DNA of 47,506 nt, taken from contig NZ_JVRR01000075.1 in the NCBI RefSeq assembly GCF_001070715.1, positions 1 to 47,506 of the forward strand, read 5' to 3'. Below are positions 1 to 8,873 of this stretch, piece after piece. The notes beneath the pieces were generated by a model. It was not told the origin of the DNA. It was given only the letters and a program-made list of their open reading frames with translations, and did no database searches. The translations under genes and the position numbers were made by a program. Position 1 is the first letter of the stretch. Each line of letters starts with the position of its first letter. Origin of the DNA: Streptococcus pseudopneumoniae (GTDB taxonomy: Bacteria > Bacillota > Bacilli > Lactobacillales > Streptococcaceae).

Positions 1-71
1 CTTCACCTTGCCGTACTCAAGTACAGCCTGCGGCTAGCTTCCTAGTTTGCTTTTTGATTTTCATTGAGTAT
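1..71. repeat. RUP element, partial (cut by window edge)
   Basis: This is the right-hand part of a RUP (repeat unit of pneumococcus), ending in CATTGAGTAT. It contains the segments CCTGCGGCTAGCTTCCTAG and TTTTTGATTTTCATTGAG that recur almost identically at 23835-23939 and 24908-25102. The left part is outside the window. RUPs are non-autonomous elements thought to be moved by an IS630-type transposase. Confidence 0.85.
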
Positions 72-80
72 AAGTACAAG

Positions 81-108
81 AAAACTCAGACCGATTCGTC
101 TGAGTTTT
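81..108. terminator. Bidirectional terminator after mvaA
   Basis: The arms AAAACTCAGAC and GTCTGAGTTTT enclose a 6-base loop. There is a T run on the plus side and an A run on the other, so the hairpin can work in both directions. It lies just past the mvaA stop and closes the mvaS-mvaA unit. Confidence 0.85.
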
Positions 109-109
109 T

Positions 110-1384
110 TTATGATCTTAAATTTTCGAGATAGCGATGGGCTGTTTCTAAGTTAAAGGTTTTATCTGCGATGAGGCGCTCAACTAGTGGAGCTACCTCG
201 GATTCACTAGCACCTGCTAGGAGAGCCAAGGATTTGGCCTGCAATTTCATGTGGCCTTGCTGGATTCCTGTGCTCACTAAGGCTTTCAGGGCTGCAAAGT
301 TTTGGGCAAGCCCGATAGACACGATAATCTGGGCTAATTCTTTGGCAGAAGGATTTCCCAGTAGCTCATGACTGAGGGCTACACGTGGATTGAGGCCGAT
401 AGAGCCACCCTTAGTCGCTACAGGCATAGGTAGGGTCATCTCACCAACCAATTCTTCTCTTTCCGTGTCCAGCTTCCATTGACTGAGACCTTGATAGTGC
501 CCATCTCGACTGGCAAAGGCATGGGCCCCTGCTTCAATGGCACGCCAGTCATTTCCAGTGGCAATCAAAATGGCATCAATACCATTAAAAATCCCTTTAT
601 TGTGGGTAGCGGCTCGATAAGGATCTGCCTGCGCAAACTGGCTAGCCAAAGCTATTTTCTCCGCAATTTCTCGTCCTTGATCCTTTTGGCGGCTCAAGTA
701 GCGAAAGGCGATGCGACAGCTTGCCGTCACCAGAGAATCGGTCGCGTAGTTGGACAGGATTCCCATAAGACTCTGTCCCTGGCTGAGTTCTTCTAAGACT
801 GGTTTCAAGGCTTCCAGCATGGTGTTGAGCATATTGGCACCCATGGCTTCCTGGGTATCGACATGGAGATAAACGACTAGAAAGTCTGTTTCGCCTTTGA
901 GCTGCTCGACATACAGATCACGCGCCCCACCTCCTCGTTTTACGATAGAAGGATAGGCTTGATTGGCAAGCTCCAAGAGCTCAGACTTCTTGCTGACAAT
1001 CTTAGCTTGCGCTTGTTCAGGATCATCAACTTGATAAAGGGCTACCTGCCCAATCATCTGACGCTGATGGACTTGTGCAGTAAAGCCACCTGCTCGCTTG
1101 ATGATTTTACTGGCATAGCTGGCCGCAGCAACCACGGACGGTTCTTCTGTCACATAGGGAACTGTGTATTCCTGACCGTTAACGAGAACCTCTGGTACCA
1201 GCGAATAAGGCAGAGAAAAAGTTCCCACCACATTCTCACTCAGCTGGTCTGCCACAGTCACACTCATCTGTTCATCCTGCTCCAAACTCGCTTGTCTCTC
1301 AGGACTAAGGAGCGCCTGAGCTTTTAACAGCTCGAGGCGCTCTTGGTATGATTTTTTAGAAAATCCATTCCAACTTATCTTCAT
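110..1384 (-). CDS. mvaA: Hydroxymethylglutaryl-CoA reductase, degradative-type (class II)
   Basis: This 424-residue class II HMG-CoA reductase reduces HMG-CoA to mevalonate, a step of the cytoplasmic mevalonate route to isopentenyl diphosphate. Visible family motifs are ENVVGTFSLP (about 50-59), the glutamate near 80-81, DTQEAMGANMLN (176-187), HNKGIFNG with the catalytic lysine at 263, the aspartate at 279 and GIQQGHM with the catalytic histidine at 378. Their spacing matches the Pseudomonas mevalonii enzyme within a few residues. The start codon overlaps the mvaS stop by one base (TAATG), so the two genes are translationally coupled. A terminator follows at once. The gene looks intact. Confidence 0.96.
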   Translation of the reverse strand: MKISWNGFSKKSYQERLELLKAQALLSPERQASLEQDEQMSVTVADQLSENVVGTFSLPYSLVPEVLVNGQEYTVPYVTEEPSVVAAASYASKIIKRAGGFTAQVHQRQMIGQVALYQVDDPEQAQAKIVSKKSELLELANQAYPSIVKRGGGARDLYVEQLKGETDFLVVYLHVDTQEAMGANMLNTMLEALKPVLEELSQGQSLMGILSNYATDSLVTASCRIAFRYLSRQKDQGREIAEKIALASQFAQADPYRAATHNKGIFNGIDAILIATGNDWRAIEAGAHAFASRDGHYQGLSQWKLDTEREELVGEMTLPMPVATKGGSIGLNPRVALSHELLGNPSAKELAQIIVSIGLAQNFAALKALVSTGIQQGHMKLQAKSLALLAGASESEVAPLVERLIADKTFNLETAHRYLENLRS

Positions 1385-2556
1385 TATTTTTCAACCTTGC
1401 TATAACGGCGTTGGTGGTCAACAATTTCAACCAAGGCAAAATCTTGATTTTCATAGCCAGCAAACTGGGTAGAATTTGTTTCATCTAAGTCTACTTCCTC
1501 AAAGAAGACTTTTTCATAGTCAGCAACAGACAGGGCAGTTCGTTGGTTGAGCTTGTTCAAACGGTCTTTATCCAGATAAGCTTCATATCCTTTAACCAAT
1601 TCACCACTGAAGAACTCAGCCACAGCTCCACTTCCGTAACTATAAAGGGCAATTTTATCGCCAGCCTTCAAGCTATCTGTATTTTCCAAGAGAGACAAAA
1701 GTCCAAGAAAGAGGGAACCTGTATAGATATTCCCCACCTTTTGACTGTAGAGAATAGACTGGTCAAAATGCTTTTGCAAGAGGTCTTTTTTCTCTTGAGG
1801 CAAGTTCTTATCCATGATTTTTTTCAAGCCTTTTAGCGCTAATTTAGGGTAAGGCAAGTGGAAACAAACAGCCGCAAAATCATCTAAAGTAAGCTGGTAG
1901 CGTTTTTGGTATTCAAGCCAAGTCGTTTTCAAACTATCCAAATATTGTTGGGTAGAATATACACCATTTACATAAGGGGTTGTTGAGTAATTTGGACGCC
2001 AAAAATCCATGATATCACGAGTTTGAGCCACATTGTCATTATTAAAGGCCATAATGCGTGGATTTTGTGTAATCAACATGGCCACACTTCCGGCACCTTG
2101 AGTTGGTTCTCCTGGAGTTTCAATACCATACTTGGCAATATCACTGGCAATGACCAAAACCTTGGACTCTGGAGAATTTTCCACATGCAATTTGGCATAA
2201 TGAAGGGCAGCTGTCGCTCCATAGCAGGCTTCTTTAATCTCGAAACTACGAGCAAAGGGCTGGATGCCCAGCAAACCATGTACAAAGACGGCTGCAGCTT
2301 TACTTTGGTCAATTCCTGACTCAGTAGCCACAATGACCATATCAATTTCTGCTCTTTCTTGCTCAGTTAAAATAGAGTCACTAGCACTGGCCGCCAAGGT
2401 CACGATATCCTCAGTTAGGGGTGCAATACTCAATTCCTTGAGCAAGAGTCCTTTGCTTAATTTTTCAGGGTCAATCCCCCTCGCTTCTGCTAAGTCTTGT
2501 AATTTCAAGACATATTGACTGGTCGCAAAACCAATCTTATCAATACCGATTGTCAT
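1384..2556 (-). CDS. mvaS: Hydroxymethylglutaryl-CoA synthase
   Basis: This enzyme condenses acetyl-CoA with acetoacetyl-CoA to HMG-CoA, the substrate of the next gene. I place the start at the internal ATG (MTIGIDKIGF). AGAGG lies five bases before it, while the earlier ATG at 2580 has no ribosome-binding site. That gives 390 residues, the usual length. With this numbering the catalytic triad falls at Glu79, Cys111 (in EACYGAT) and His233 (in CFHLPYP), exactly as in characterised Gram-positive HMG-CoA synthases. This supports the chosen start. Confidence 0.96.
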   Translation of the reverse strand: MTIGIDKIGFATSQYVLKLQDLAEARGIDPEKLSKGLLLKELSIAPLTEDIVTLAASASDSILTEQERAEIDMVIVATESGIDQSKAAAVFVHGLLGIQPFARSFEIKEACYGATAALHYAKLHVENSPESKVLVIASDIAKYGIETPGEPTQGAGSVAMLITQNPRIMAFNNDNVAQTRDIMDFWRPNYSTTPYVNGVYSTQQYLDSLKTTWLEYQKRYQLTLDDFAAVCFHLPYPKLALKGLKKIMDKNLPQEKKDLLQKHFDQSILYSQKVGNIYTGSLFLGLLSLLENTDSLKAGDKIALYSYGSGAVAEFFSGELVKGYEAYLDKDRLNKLNQRTALSVADYEKVFFEEVDLDETNSTQFAGYENQDFALVEIVDHQRRYSKVEK

Positions 2557-2600
2557 ATTTACCTCTGTTTTATCATTCATGTAAAAAATCGTTCATTACT

Positions 2601-2609
2601 ATTTTATCA
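2601..2609 (-). promoter_or_regulatory. Extended -10 promoter of mvaS-mvaA
   Basis: On the minus strand TGATAAAAT forms a TG-n-TAAAAT extended -10, about 45 bases upstream of the chosen mvaS start. I see no convincing -35, which is common for extended -10 promoters in streptococci. It lies downstream of the terminator of the preceding exporter genes, so the mva genes probably have their own transcript. Confidence 0.5.
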
Positions 2610-2630
2610 CAAATGGCAGTAAAAGAGAGA

Positions 2631-2658
2631 AAAAAGACTTGATTCACCAAATCAAGTC
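2631..2658 (-). terminator. Terminator after ThrE-type exporter genes
   Basis: Nine-base-pair arms GACTTGATT and AATCAAGTC with a 5-base loop are followed on the minus strand by TTTTTT. The hairpin sits between the exporter pair and mvaS. Confidence 0.85.
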
Positions 2659-2668
2659 GCTTATTATT

Positions 2669-3118
2669 CTAACCATTATGCTGTTTTCGTAAGTGAGAAT
2701 AAAGTCTGAGAATCACTGTTCCGCTAGCCATTCCAATAGAGATTACCAAAGCCAGCATAACAACTAATGTTGCACTTGCCAGTGCTTTATTATAATCCCC
2801 CGTCACAAAAAAGGCAGTTGTTCGATAAGAAAGATAACCCGGAACCAGAGGTGCCAAGATGGCTAAGATAAAGACCACAGCAGGTGTCTTATAAAGAATA
2901 CTTAAAATCTGGCTGACACAAGAACCTATAATGGCTGCAATAAAGGTAGCCACAATAACATTGGTCGGTTCCTTGAGCAAGAGATAGACTAGCCAGACAG
3001 CCATGCCCAAAATCCCTCCTGGTAAGAGCATAGAACGTTGAACATTGAGTACGATTAAAAAAGTGATAATAGCAAGAAGACTTGCTACTGCTTGTAATAA
3101 AAAGGTTGTTAGTGTCAT
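2669..3118 (-). CDS. Threonine/serine exporter family protein, small subunit (ThrE2/DUF3815-like)
   Basis: This 149-residue protein is almost entirely hydrophobic, with about four or five membrane segments. It corresponds to the C-terminal half of ThrE-type exporters, which in many Firmicutes is a separate gene. It begins one base after the upstream partner (252 residues) stops, so the two are co-transcribed and probably form one complex. The substrate is not shown by the sequence. Threonine or serine export is inferred only from the ThrE family. Confidence 0.8.
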   Translation of the reverse strand: MTLTTFLLQAVASLLAIITFLIVLNVQRSMLLPGGILGMAVWLVYLLLKEPTNVIVATFIAAIIGSCVSQILSILYKTPAVVFILAILAPLVPGYLSYRTTAFFVTGDYNKALASATLVVMLALVISIGMASGTVILRLYSHLRKQHNG

Positions 3119-3119
3119 A

Positions 3120-3878
3120 TTAGTTCATCAATACCAAGGCGACAGAAGTTCCTGCCCCTAAAGCAAGGGTAATGAGCAGGGATTCAAACATCTTGCTCAT
3201 ACCAGAGTTTATGTGGTTGGTCATAATATCACGGACCGCATTAGTCAAGGCAATACCTGGTACAAACGGCATGACCGCACCAGCTATAATCAAATCTGCC
3301 GTTGAAGGAAAACCTGTGTAGCGAGCCCAAAACTGGGCAATCATCCCAAAGACAAAGGCACCAGCAAAGGCCGTCACAAAGGGAATTCGGATAAACTTCT
3401 CCACATAGAGTGAAAAGGCAAAACCAAATAAGGTAGCCACTCCTGCCCCAAGTGCGTCATAGATATTTCCACTAAACATAATTGAAAAGAAAGGAGCACT
3501 AAAGGTCGCAGCCAGAGTCACCTGCAACTTGGTATAAGGAAGAGGTTGGGCTTGCAAAGCAGTCAATTGCTTGAAGGCTGTTTCTAAATCAATCTGCCCC
3601 CCAACCAGCTGACGAGAAATCTGGTTCACATCGCAGACTTTTTCGATGTTATAAGAAGAGGAGGTCACGCGCTTCATACGCGAAATATTGGTATTTTCAA
3701 TCGAGAAAAAGATAGCGGCAGGCATGGCAAGAACATTGCAATCCACAATTCCCTGCGAATGCGCAATACGGATCATGGTATCTTCTACACGATGAATCTC
3801 TGAGCCACTTTTGAGAAGAATGGTTCCAGCTAACATAATCACATCAATAACTGCATTTAATTCTTTTGACTCTTCCAT
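3120..3878 (-). CDS. Threonine/serine exporter family protein, large subunit (ThrE/DUF1212-like)
   Basis: The 252-residue protein has an N-terminal soluble part of about 115 residues with the conserved patterns LKSGSEIHRVEDTM and NVLAMPAAIFFS, then about five membrane segments. This is the usual layout of the DUF1212 half of ThrE exporters. A strong ribosome-binding site (AAAGGAGG) precedes the ATG. It is the first gene of a two-gene unit ended by the hairpin at 2631-2658. The real substrate is unproven. Confidence 0.8.
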   Translation of the reverse strand: MEESKELNAVIDVIMLAGTILLKSGSEIHRVEDTMIRIAHSQGIVDCNVLAMPAAIFFSIENTNISRMKRVTSSSYNIEKVCDVNQISRQLVGGQIDLETAFKQLTALQAQPLPYTKLQVTLAATFSAPFFSIMFSGNIYDALGAGVATLFGFAFSLYVEKFIRIPFVTAFAGAFVFGMIAQFWARYTGFPSTADLIIAGAVMPFVPGIALTNAVRDIMTNHINSGMSKMFESLLITLALGAGTSVALVLMN

Positions 3879-3905
3879 GCTTTCCTCCTTTTATCAACTC
3901 CTTCT

Positions 3906-3914
3906 ATTCTATCA
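3906..3914 (-). promoter_or_regulatory. Extended -10 promoter of the exporter pair
   Basis: The minus strand reads TGATAGAAT, a TG-n-TAGAAT extended -10, about 30 bases before the start at 3878. A TTGACT sequence is present but only 12 bases upstream, too near to be a normal -35. It also overlaps the U run of the stkP terminator. Confidence 0.45.
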
Positions 3915-3930
3915 CAAATCTGGAGTCAAA

Positions 3931-3963
3931 AAAAATCTTTGCCATGAAATCATGACAAAGATT
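3931..3963 (-). terminator. Terminator after stkP
   Basis: Arms AATCTTTGTCATG and CATGGCAAAGATT (13 base pairs with one G-T pair) and a 4-base loop are followed by a run of T on the minus strand. The hairpin starts three bases after the stkP stop codon and ends the gmk-to-stkP operon. Confidence 0.9.
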
Positions 3964-3966
3964 CGT

Positions 3967-5868
3967 TTAATCACGAGAATTTTCGTGGTTACCCTCACTA
4001 CTTGATTGAGTATTAGCAGGTGCATTCCCTCGTTGATTTCCTTGTTGGTTCCCCTGACTTGGTGTCGTAGTAGAACCTTGGTTTCCACGTTGGGCTGGTG
4101 CTGATGATGACGTTGACGGCGGTGTTTTTGGTTTGTAGATTGAAATCTTGACACGCGTCTTAGTCAAATCAACCTTTTCACCCGCTTTTGGACTCTGTTC
4201 AACGACTGTACCCTCAGCAGTTCCATCAGGAGCTGTCGACACTTCTACAACTTCAATATTGGCTTCTTTAATACCAACAATTTGAACGAGATTATTTTTA
4301 GTAAATTCGAGACTAGATCCTTTATAACTTGGCATAGAAACGCTGGTTACTTTCTTAGCAACGGTTAAGGTTATCGTTGAGGCCTTGCTCAAATCATAGG
4401 TTGTTCCAGCAGCTGGACTCTGTCTGAGAACAGTTCCTGCTTCGCTCTCACTTGATTCTTCTTCCTCAATTTTGATGAGATTTTCAGGAACCTTCTTCTG
4501 CTTGAGTTCTGCTATAACATCTGTCGATTTACGGCCGATATAGTTACTCAATTGGAAAGATTGCTTGCCTGATGAGACAACCAAATTGATTTTCGAACCT
4601 TCTTTTCGAGTCTTTCTAGCTTCAGGATCTGTACGGATAATCCGCCCTTCTTCCACCTTTTCACTAGCCTCTGATTTCTCCTCGCCAATCTCAAAATTGG
4701 CTTTCTTGAGCGTTTCCTTGGCCTCCGCAACTGTCTGACCTGCCACATCTGGAATGGCAATGGTTGCAGGAGTTCTGGATAGTATCCAAATAAGAGAAGC
4801 TGCCACCAACACAATGCTGGCCAAAAAAATCAGGTAACGCATCTTAAATCTACGTTTTTTCGGTGCCTGTGGTTGGTAAGTTTCCTCTGTCACAGCCTGG
4901 CTTGGTTTTTTGCTTGGTTTGTGTTCTGTCTGCGCTTGAACCTTAGGAATCGAAGTCAAGGTGCTCTGGGATACTTTTGGTAGAGTCTTGGTGTCCGCCT
5001 TGGTCGCATCGTCAAAGACCAGCTTTGGTTCATTACGACGATTATAAGACAAACTACTAGACAAATCCACATACATTTCAGCAACTGATTTATAGCGATC
5101 TGTCAATTTCTTAGCAGTTGCCTTGATAACAACATTCTCCAAAGCCTGGGGCACAGATGGATTCTCAGCAATAACGGACGGCAGGGGCTTTTGGAAATGC
5201 TGGAGGGCGATGGTCACTGCACTATCCCCATCATAAGGGATATGGCCTGTCAGCATCTCATAGAAAATAATCCCCATGGCATAGATATCACTCTGCACAG
5301 TCGCCTTAGAGCCACGCGCCTGCTCTGGTGACAAGTAATGAACTGAGCCCAGCATAGAGTTAGTCTGAGTCAGACTTGTCTCAGCAAAGGCTACTGCAAT
5401 CCCAAAGTCTGTGACCTTGGCTGTCCCATCTGGTGTCAAGAGGATATTTTGAGGTTTCAAGTCTCTGTGAACAATTCCTCGAGTATGGGCCAAACGCATG
5501 GCTAAGAGGATTTGTCCCATGATACGGACAGCTTCTTCATTAGAGAGAGGATAGTGTTCCTTGATATAGCGTTTGAGGTCAAGTCCAGCCACATACTCCA
5601 TAGCTAGGTACTGTTGACCGTCTTCCTCGCCAATATCTGTTATCCGAACGATATGAGGATGGTCTAAATCTGCCATAGCCCTCGCTTCACGCTGAAAACG
5701 AGCTACAGCTATCGGGTCCGTCTGGTAGTTGGTCCTCAGGACCTTCACTGCCACTTCTTCTCCGTCTAGAATTAAATCCTTGGCCAAATAGACATCTGCC
5801 ATGCCTCCTCGACCAATCTGTTTGACAATCCGATAGCGTCCGGCAAAAATCTTGCCGATTTGGATCAT
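3967..5868 (-). CDS. stkP: Eukaryotic-type Ser/Thr kinase with PASTA domains
   Basis: This membrane kinase senses cell-wall precursors and phosphorylates division proteins in streptococci. The kinase domain spans about 12-270: glycine loop GRGGMADVY, Lys42, HRDLKPQN with Asp136, DFG 154-156, and activation-loop Thr167/Thr169. A basic linker leads to one membrane segment (about 344-363). Three extracellular PASTA domains follow at about 368-435, 436-506 and 507-580. The last 53 residues are a Gln/Asn/Ser/Thr/Pro-rich tail. From memory, pneumococcal StkP is 659 residues with four PASTA domains and no such tail, so this 633-residue form differs. The ATG overlaps the phpP stop by four bases. Confidence 0.96.
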   Translation of the reverse strand: MIQIGKIFAGRYRIVKQIGRGGMADVYLAKDLILDGEEVAVKVLRTNYQTDPIAVARFQREARAMADLDHPHIVRITDIGEEDGQQYLAMEYVAGLDLKRYIKEHYPLSNEEAVRIMGQILLAMRLAHTRGIVHRDLKPQNILLTPDGTAKVTDFGIAVAFAETSLTQTNSMLGSVHYLSPEQARGSKATVQSDIYAMGIIFYEMLTGHIPYDGDSAVTIALQHFQKPLPSVIAENPSVPQALENVVIKATAKKLTDRYKSVAEMYVDLSSSLSYNRRNEPKLVFDDATKADTKTLPKVSQSTLTSIPKVQAQTEHKPSKKPSQAVTEETYQPQAPKKRRFKMRYLIFLASIVLVAASLIWILSRTPATIAIPDVAGQTVAEAKETLKKANFEIGEEKSEASEKVEEGRIIRTDPEARKTRKEGSKINLVVSSGKQSFQLSNYIGRKSTDVIAELKQKKVPENLIKIEEEESSESEAGTVLRQSPAAGTTYDLSKASTITLTVAKKVTSVSMPSYKGSSLEFTKNNLVQIVGIKEANIEVVEVSTAPDGTAEGTVVEQSPKAGEKVDLTKTRVKISIYKPKTPPSTSSSAPAQRGNQGSTTTPSQGNQQGNQRGNAPANTQSSSEGNHENSRD

Positions 5869-6605
5869 TCTGCATCCTCCTCGTTCATAGAAACAAGGGC
5901 AACCGTAATGTTATCTAAACCTCCTGCATTGTTAGCAAAACGAACAAGTGTCTCCGTTTTATCTGCTAAAGGAATATCACTGGTTACAATATCACGAATC
6001 TCACTGCCTGAAATCATGTTTGTCAAGCCGTCACTATTGAGCAAGAGATAGTCACCTGACTCAAGGATCACTGTCCCAAAATCAGGCTGAATTTCATCTT
6101 TTTGCCCAATAGACTGGGTGATAATATTTTTTTGCGGATGAGCTTCTGCCTCTTCTGGTGTCAATTGACCAGCCTTGAGCAATTCATTGACCAAAGAATG
6201 GTCGCTCGTCAACTGATGGTATTCTTCTCCACGAATCAAGCCGATACGCGAATCACCAATATGAGCATAGATAGCCTGATTATCAATAATAGCAAGGACT
6301 TCCAAAGTAGTTCCCATGCCTCTGTAAGCTTCATCCTGACCAAGCTGGTGAATCTTTTGATTTTCAATTTCTAGGTAATGGGCGAACCATTCACGCACTT
6401 CATTGACTGTATCGATCTGGGTGTCAACCCAAGCTATACCTAGGTCTGTGACCGCCATTTCACTAGCAATATTCCCTGCGCGATGACCTCCCATCCCATC
6501 AGCTAAAATAATCATAGTACGTCCAGCTCTATTGACATAGTGGTTGACATAGTCTTGGTTATTTGTTCGTTTCTGACCAACATCTGTTAATAATGAAATT
6601 TCCAT
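5865..6605 (-). CDS. phpP: PP2C-type Ser/Thr phosphatase, partner of StkP
   Basis: This 246-residue soluble metal-dependent phosphatase reverses StkP phosphorylation. PP2C motifs are visible: NNQD with Asp18, ADGMGGH with Asp36, GDSR (118-121), SDG with Asp192 and GLDN with Asp231. These are the metal-binding positions known for the pneumococcal enzyme. Its stop overlaps the stkP start (ATGA), the usual coupled arrangement of phosphatase and kinase. It follows rsmB by 14 bases in the same operon. Confidence 0.96.
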   Translation of the reverse strand: MEISLLTDVGQKRTNNQDYVNHYVNRAGRTMIILADGMGGHRAGNIASEMAVTDLGIAWVDTQIDTVNEVREWFAHYLEIENQKIHQLGQDEAYRGMGTTLEVLAIIDNQAIYAHIGDSRIGLIRGEEYHQLTSDHSLVNELLKAGQLTPEEAEAHPQKNIITQSIGQKDEIQPDFGTVILESGDYLLLNSDGLTNMISGSEIRDIVTSDIPLADKTETLVRFANNAGGLDNITVALVSMNEEDAE

Positions 6606-6619
6606 GTGTCAGTTCCTTC

Positions 6620-7936
6620 CTAATCCGATATCTTGCGAAATTGACTGATGAAGAATCCATCACTTCCATACAATTCAGGTGTAATGAGGATACAGCCGTC
6701 TTTCATGATATCCTTACATTCATGTTCTAGCTTTACCTGCTCGAACTCAGGATGACTTTCTAAAAACGCTTCAACGACTTGAAAATTCTCCTCTGAGACA
6801 ATAGTACAGGTACTATAAGTTATTATACCACCTTTGCCTAGTGTTTGACAAACACTACCTAATATTTCTAGCTGAATTTCCTGTAAGGACGCGAAATCTG
6901 CCGTTTCTTTATTGTATTTGATATCTGGTTTTCGGCGCAAAAGACCGATTCCTGAACAGGGAGCATCCACTAAAATCTTATCAAATGAATCCTGACCAAA
7001 AAACTCATGCACCTTTCTAGCATCTAATTTTTGCGTTTGAACCCGATCTGCAACTCCCAGACGTTGGGCATTTTCTTGAATCAAGTCCAACTTGTGGTCG
7101 TACAAGTCCAGAGCAGTAACCTGACCTGTCGTAAGATAAGAGGCTATATGGGCTGTTTTCCCACCTGGAGCCGCACAGGCATCAAGCACTCGCTCATCAC
7201 CTTGTAAATCAAGCGTCGGAGCAACCAGTTGACTGGACTCGTCTTGAATGGTAATGGCTCCATCCGCAAACAAATTATGCCCTGCAAAATGCCCTTGCTC
7301 CTTAACCAGACCAGTGGTTGCTAAAAGGGAATTATTCGCCTCCAACAAGGCTTGTATTTCCTCTTTTCGGCTTAAGTCAGTCACACGAATACTGGCCTTG
7401 TTGCGCACCAAGAGACTTTCAAAAATAGCCTGCGCTCGCTCCTCTCCGTATTCTTCCTTGAGCTTAGCAACTAGCCAAACCGGAAGGGAATAGGCAATGG
7501 AATCACGCTTGTTTTTTCGTTTGATGCTAGCAATATCTGGCCAGCCTTCACGCAAAATACGACGTAAGACAGCATTGACCAATTTTTCACTTCCTTTTTT
7601 ACGGACTTTGGCCAATTCTACTGCTTCATTGACCACAGCATGGTCTGGAATCTTGTTTAAATAGCGGAGCTGGTAGGCACTCATGAGAAGAAGGACATAG
7701 AGCCAACTGTCTAACTGGTCTCTGTCCTCAATAAAGTGGGATAGGTACCATTCCAGAGTTAGTTTGCGGGCTACTGTTCCGTAGACAATCTCTGTCACCA
7801 AGCCCTTGTCTGCTGCCGAGAGTTGACTTCCCTTGAGATGCTTATTTAAGGCGATATTTGAGTATGCTTGATTGATAAAAACATCCTCTAGCACTGCTAG
7901 GGCTAAACTTCTAGCCGTTTCTACTTTAGTCACCAA
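6620..7936 (-). CDS. rsmB: 16S rRNA (cytosine967-C5)-methyltransferase
   Basis: RsmB (Sun/SunL) methylates C967 of 16S rRNA using S-adenosylmethionine. The N-terminal 130 residues are a NusB-like RNA-binding domain. The C-terminal half is the methyltransferase, with the cofactor loop [11 protein letters not shown] (251-261), the DAPCSG motif with Cys327 and the STC motif with Cys377, the two cysteines used in catalysis and product release. At 438 residues it has family length. The start overlaps the end of fmt by 11 bases. Confidence 0.95.
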   Translation of the reverse strand: MVTKVETARSLALAVLEDVFINQAYSNIALNKHLKGSQLSAADKGLVTEIVYGTVARKLTLEWYLSHFIEDRDQLDSWLYVLLLMSAYQLRYLNKIPDHAVVNEAVELAKVRKKGSEKLVNAVLRRILREGWPDIASIKRKNKRDSIAYSLPVWLVAKLKEEYGEERAQAIFESLLVRNKASIRVTDLSRKEEIQALLEANNSLLATTGLVKEQGHFAGHNLFADGAITIQDESSQLVAPTLDLQGDERVLDACAAPGGKTAHIASYLTTGQVTALDLYDHKLDLIQENAQRLGVADRVQTQKLDARKVHEFFGQDSFDKILVDAPCSGIGLLRRKPDIKYNKETADFASLQEIQLEILGSVCQTLGKGGIITYSTCTIVSEENFQVVEAFLESHPEFEQVKLEHECKDIMKDGCILITPELYGSDGFFISQFRKISD

Positions 7937-8861
7937 ATCGTTCTCCTACAGTCAATGTACGTCCAACTCCGTTAAGGAAGGAAGCAATGTCCATCTTAGG
8001 TTTACCAGCTGGCTGCACTTGTTTGAGGGACAGAGCCCCTTCTGCCGTTGCGACAATCAATTCTTTCTTGCCGATAGAGAGAATCTCACCTGGATTTCCC
8101 TGACCTTCTACTGGTAGGGCTTCATAAATCTTAAAGCGGTCACCCTTAAGGAAAGTATGGGCAACAGGCCAGGGGTTCATACCACGGATTTGGTTGAAGA
8201 GTTGACGATTGCTTTTATTCCAGTCCAATTTTTCTTCTTCTGGCTTGATATTTGGCGAGAAAGTAACCTGACTTGGATCCTGCAGTTCCGGTTTGATGTC
8301 ACCAGCAATGTAGGCAGGCAAAGTGTCCAAAAGCAAATCACGACCAACGACAGCTAATTTCTCAAACAAGGTTCCAACATTATCTTCATCTGTGATAGGG
8401 ATACTGCGACGAGAAATCATATCTCCTGCGTCCATTTCCTTAACCATCTCCATAATGGTCACACCAGCTTCCTCATCCCCTTGAATCAAGGCATAATGGA
8501 TAGGAGCACCACCACGGTGTTTAGGAAGAAGAGAGGCATGAACGTTGACCGCAAAGTCCATGCTATCAAGGAGTTTGCTTGGGAGAAACTGCCCAAAAGC
8601 AGCTGTCACAATTCCATCTGCTCCTAGCTGCATAATAGCTTCCATCTCTGGACTTCCAGATAATTTTTCAGGTTGGTAGATAGGAAGTCCTGCCTCTTTT
8701 GCAGCTTGTTTAACTGGGGTTTCCTGGATAACTTTTTTACGACCAACAGCGCGGTCTGGCTGGGTTACAACGGCTAGAATTTCGTAACGGTCATCTGTCA
8801 AAAGTCCTTTTAAGACTGTTGCTGAAAAGTCGGGTGTCCCCATAAAGATTAATTTTGTCAT
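7926..8861 (-). CDS. fmt: Methionyl-tRNA formyltransferase
   Basis: This enzyme formylates initiator Met-tRNA with 10-formyltetrahydrofolate. The N-terminal Rossmann-like domain begins [10 protein letters not shown]. The active-site region [16 protein letters not shown] contains the Asn-His pair and the SLLP signature, and the catalytic aspartate is in EMDAGDM. The C-terminal tRNA-binding domain occupies roughly the last 100 residues. At 311 residues it is of normal length. It sits between priA and rsmB in the usual Firmicutes order. Confidence 0.96.
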   Translation of the reverse strand: MTKLIFMGTPDFSATVLKGLLTDDRYEILAVVTQPDRAVGRKKVIQETPVKQAAKEAGLPIYQPEKLSGSPEMEAIMQLGADGIVTAAFGQFLPSKLLDSMDFAVNVHASLLPKHRGGAPIHYALIQGDEEAGVTIMEMVKEMDAGDMISRRSIPITDEDNVGTLFEKLAVVGRDLLLDTLPAYIAGDIKPELQDPSQVTFSPNIKPEEEKLDWNKSNRQLFNQIRGMNPWPVAHTFLKGDRFKIYEALPVEGQGNPGEILSIGKKELIVATAEGALSLKQVQPAGKPKMDIASFLNGVGRTLTVGERFGD

Positions 8862-8873
8862 ATCTTCTCCTTC

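Noticed and set aside
171..1327. Three plus-strand open frames opposite mvaA
   Set aside because: They lie entirely antisense to a complete, motif-verified gene, overlap each other in different frames and have no recognisable domains or good ribosome-binding sites.
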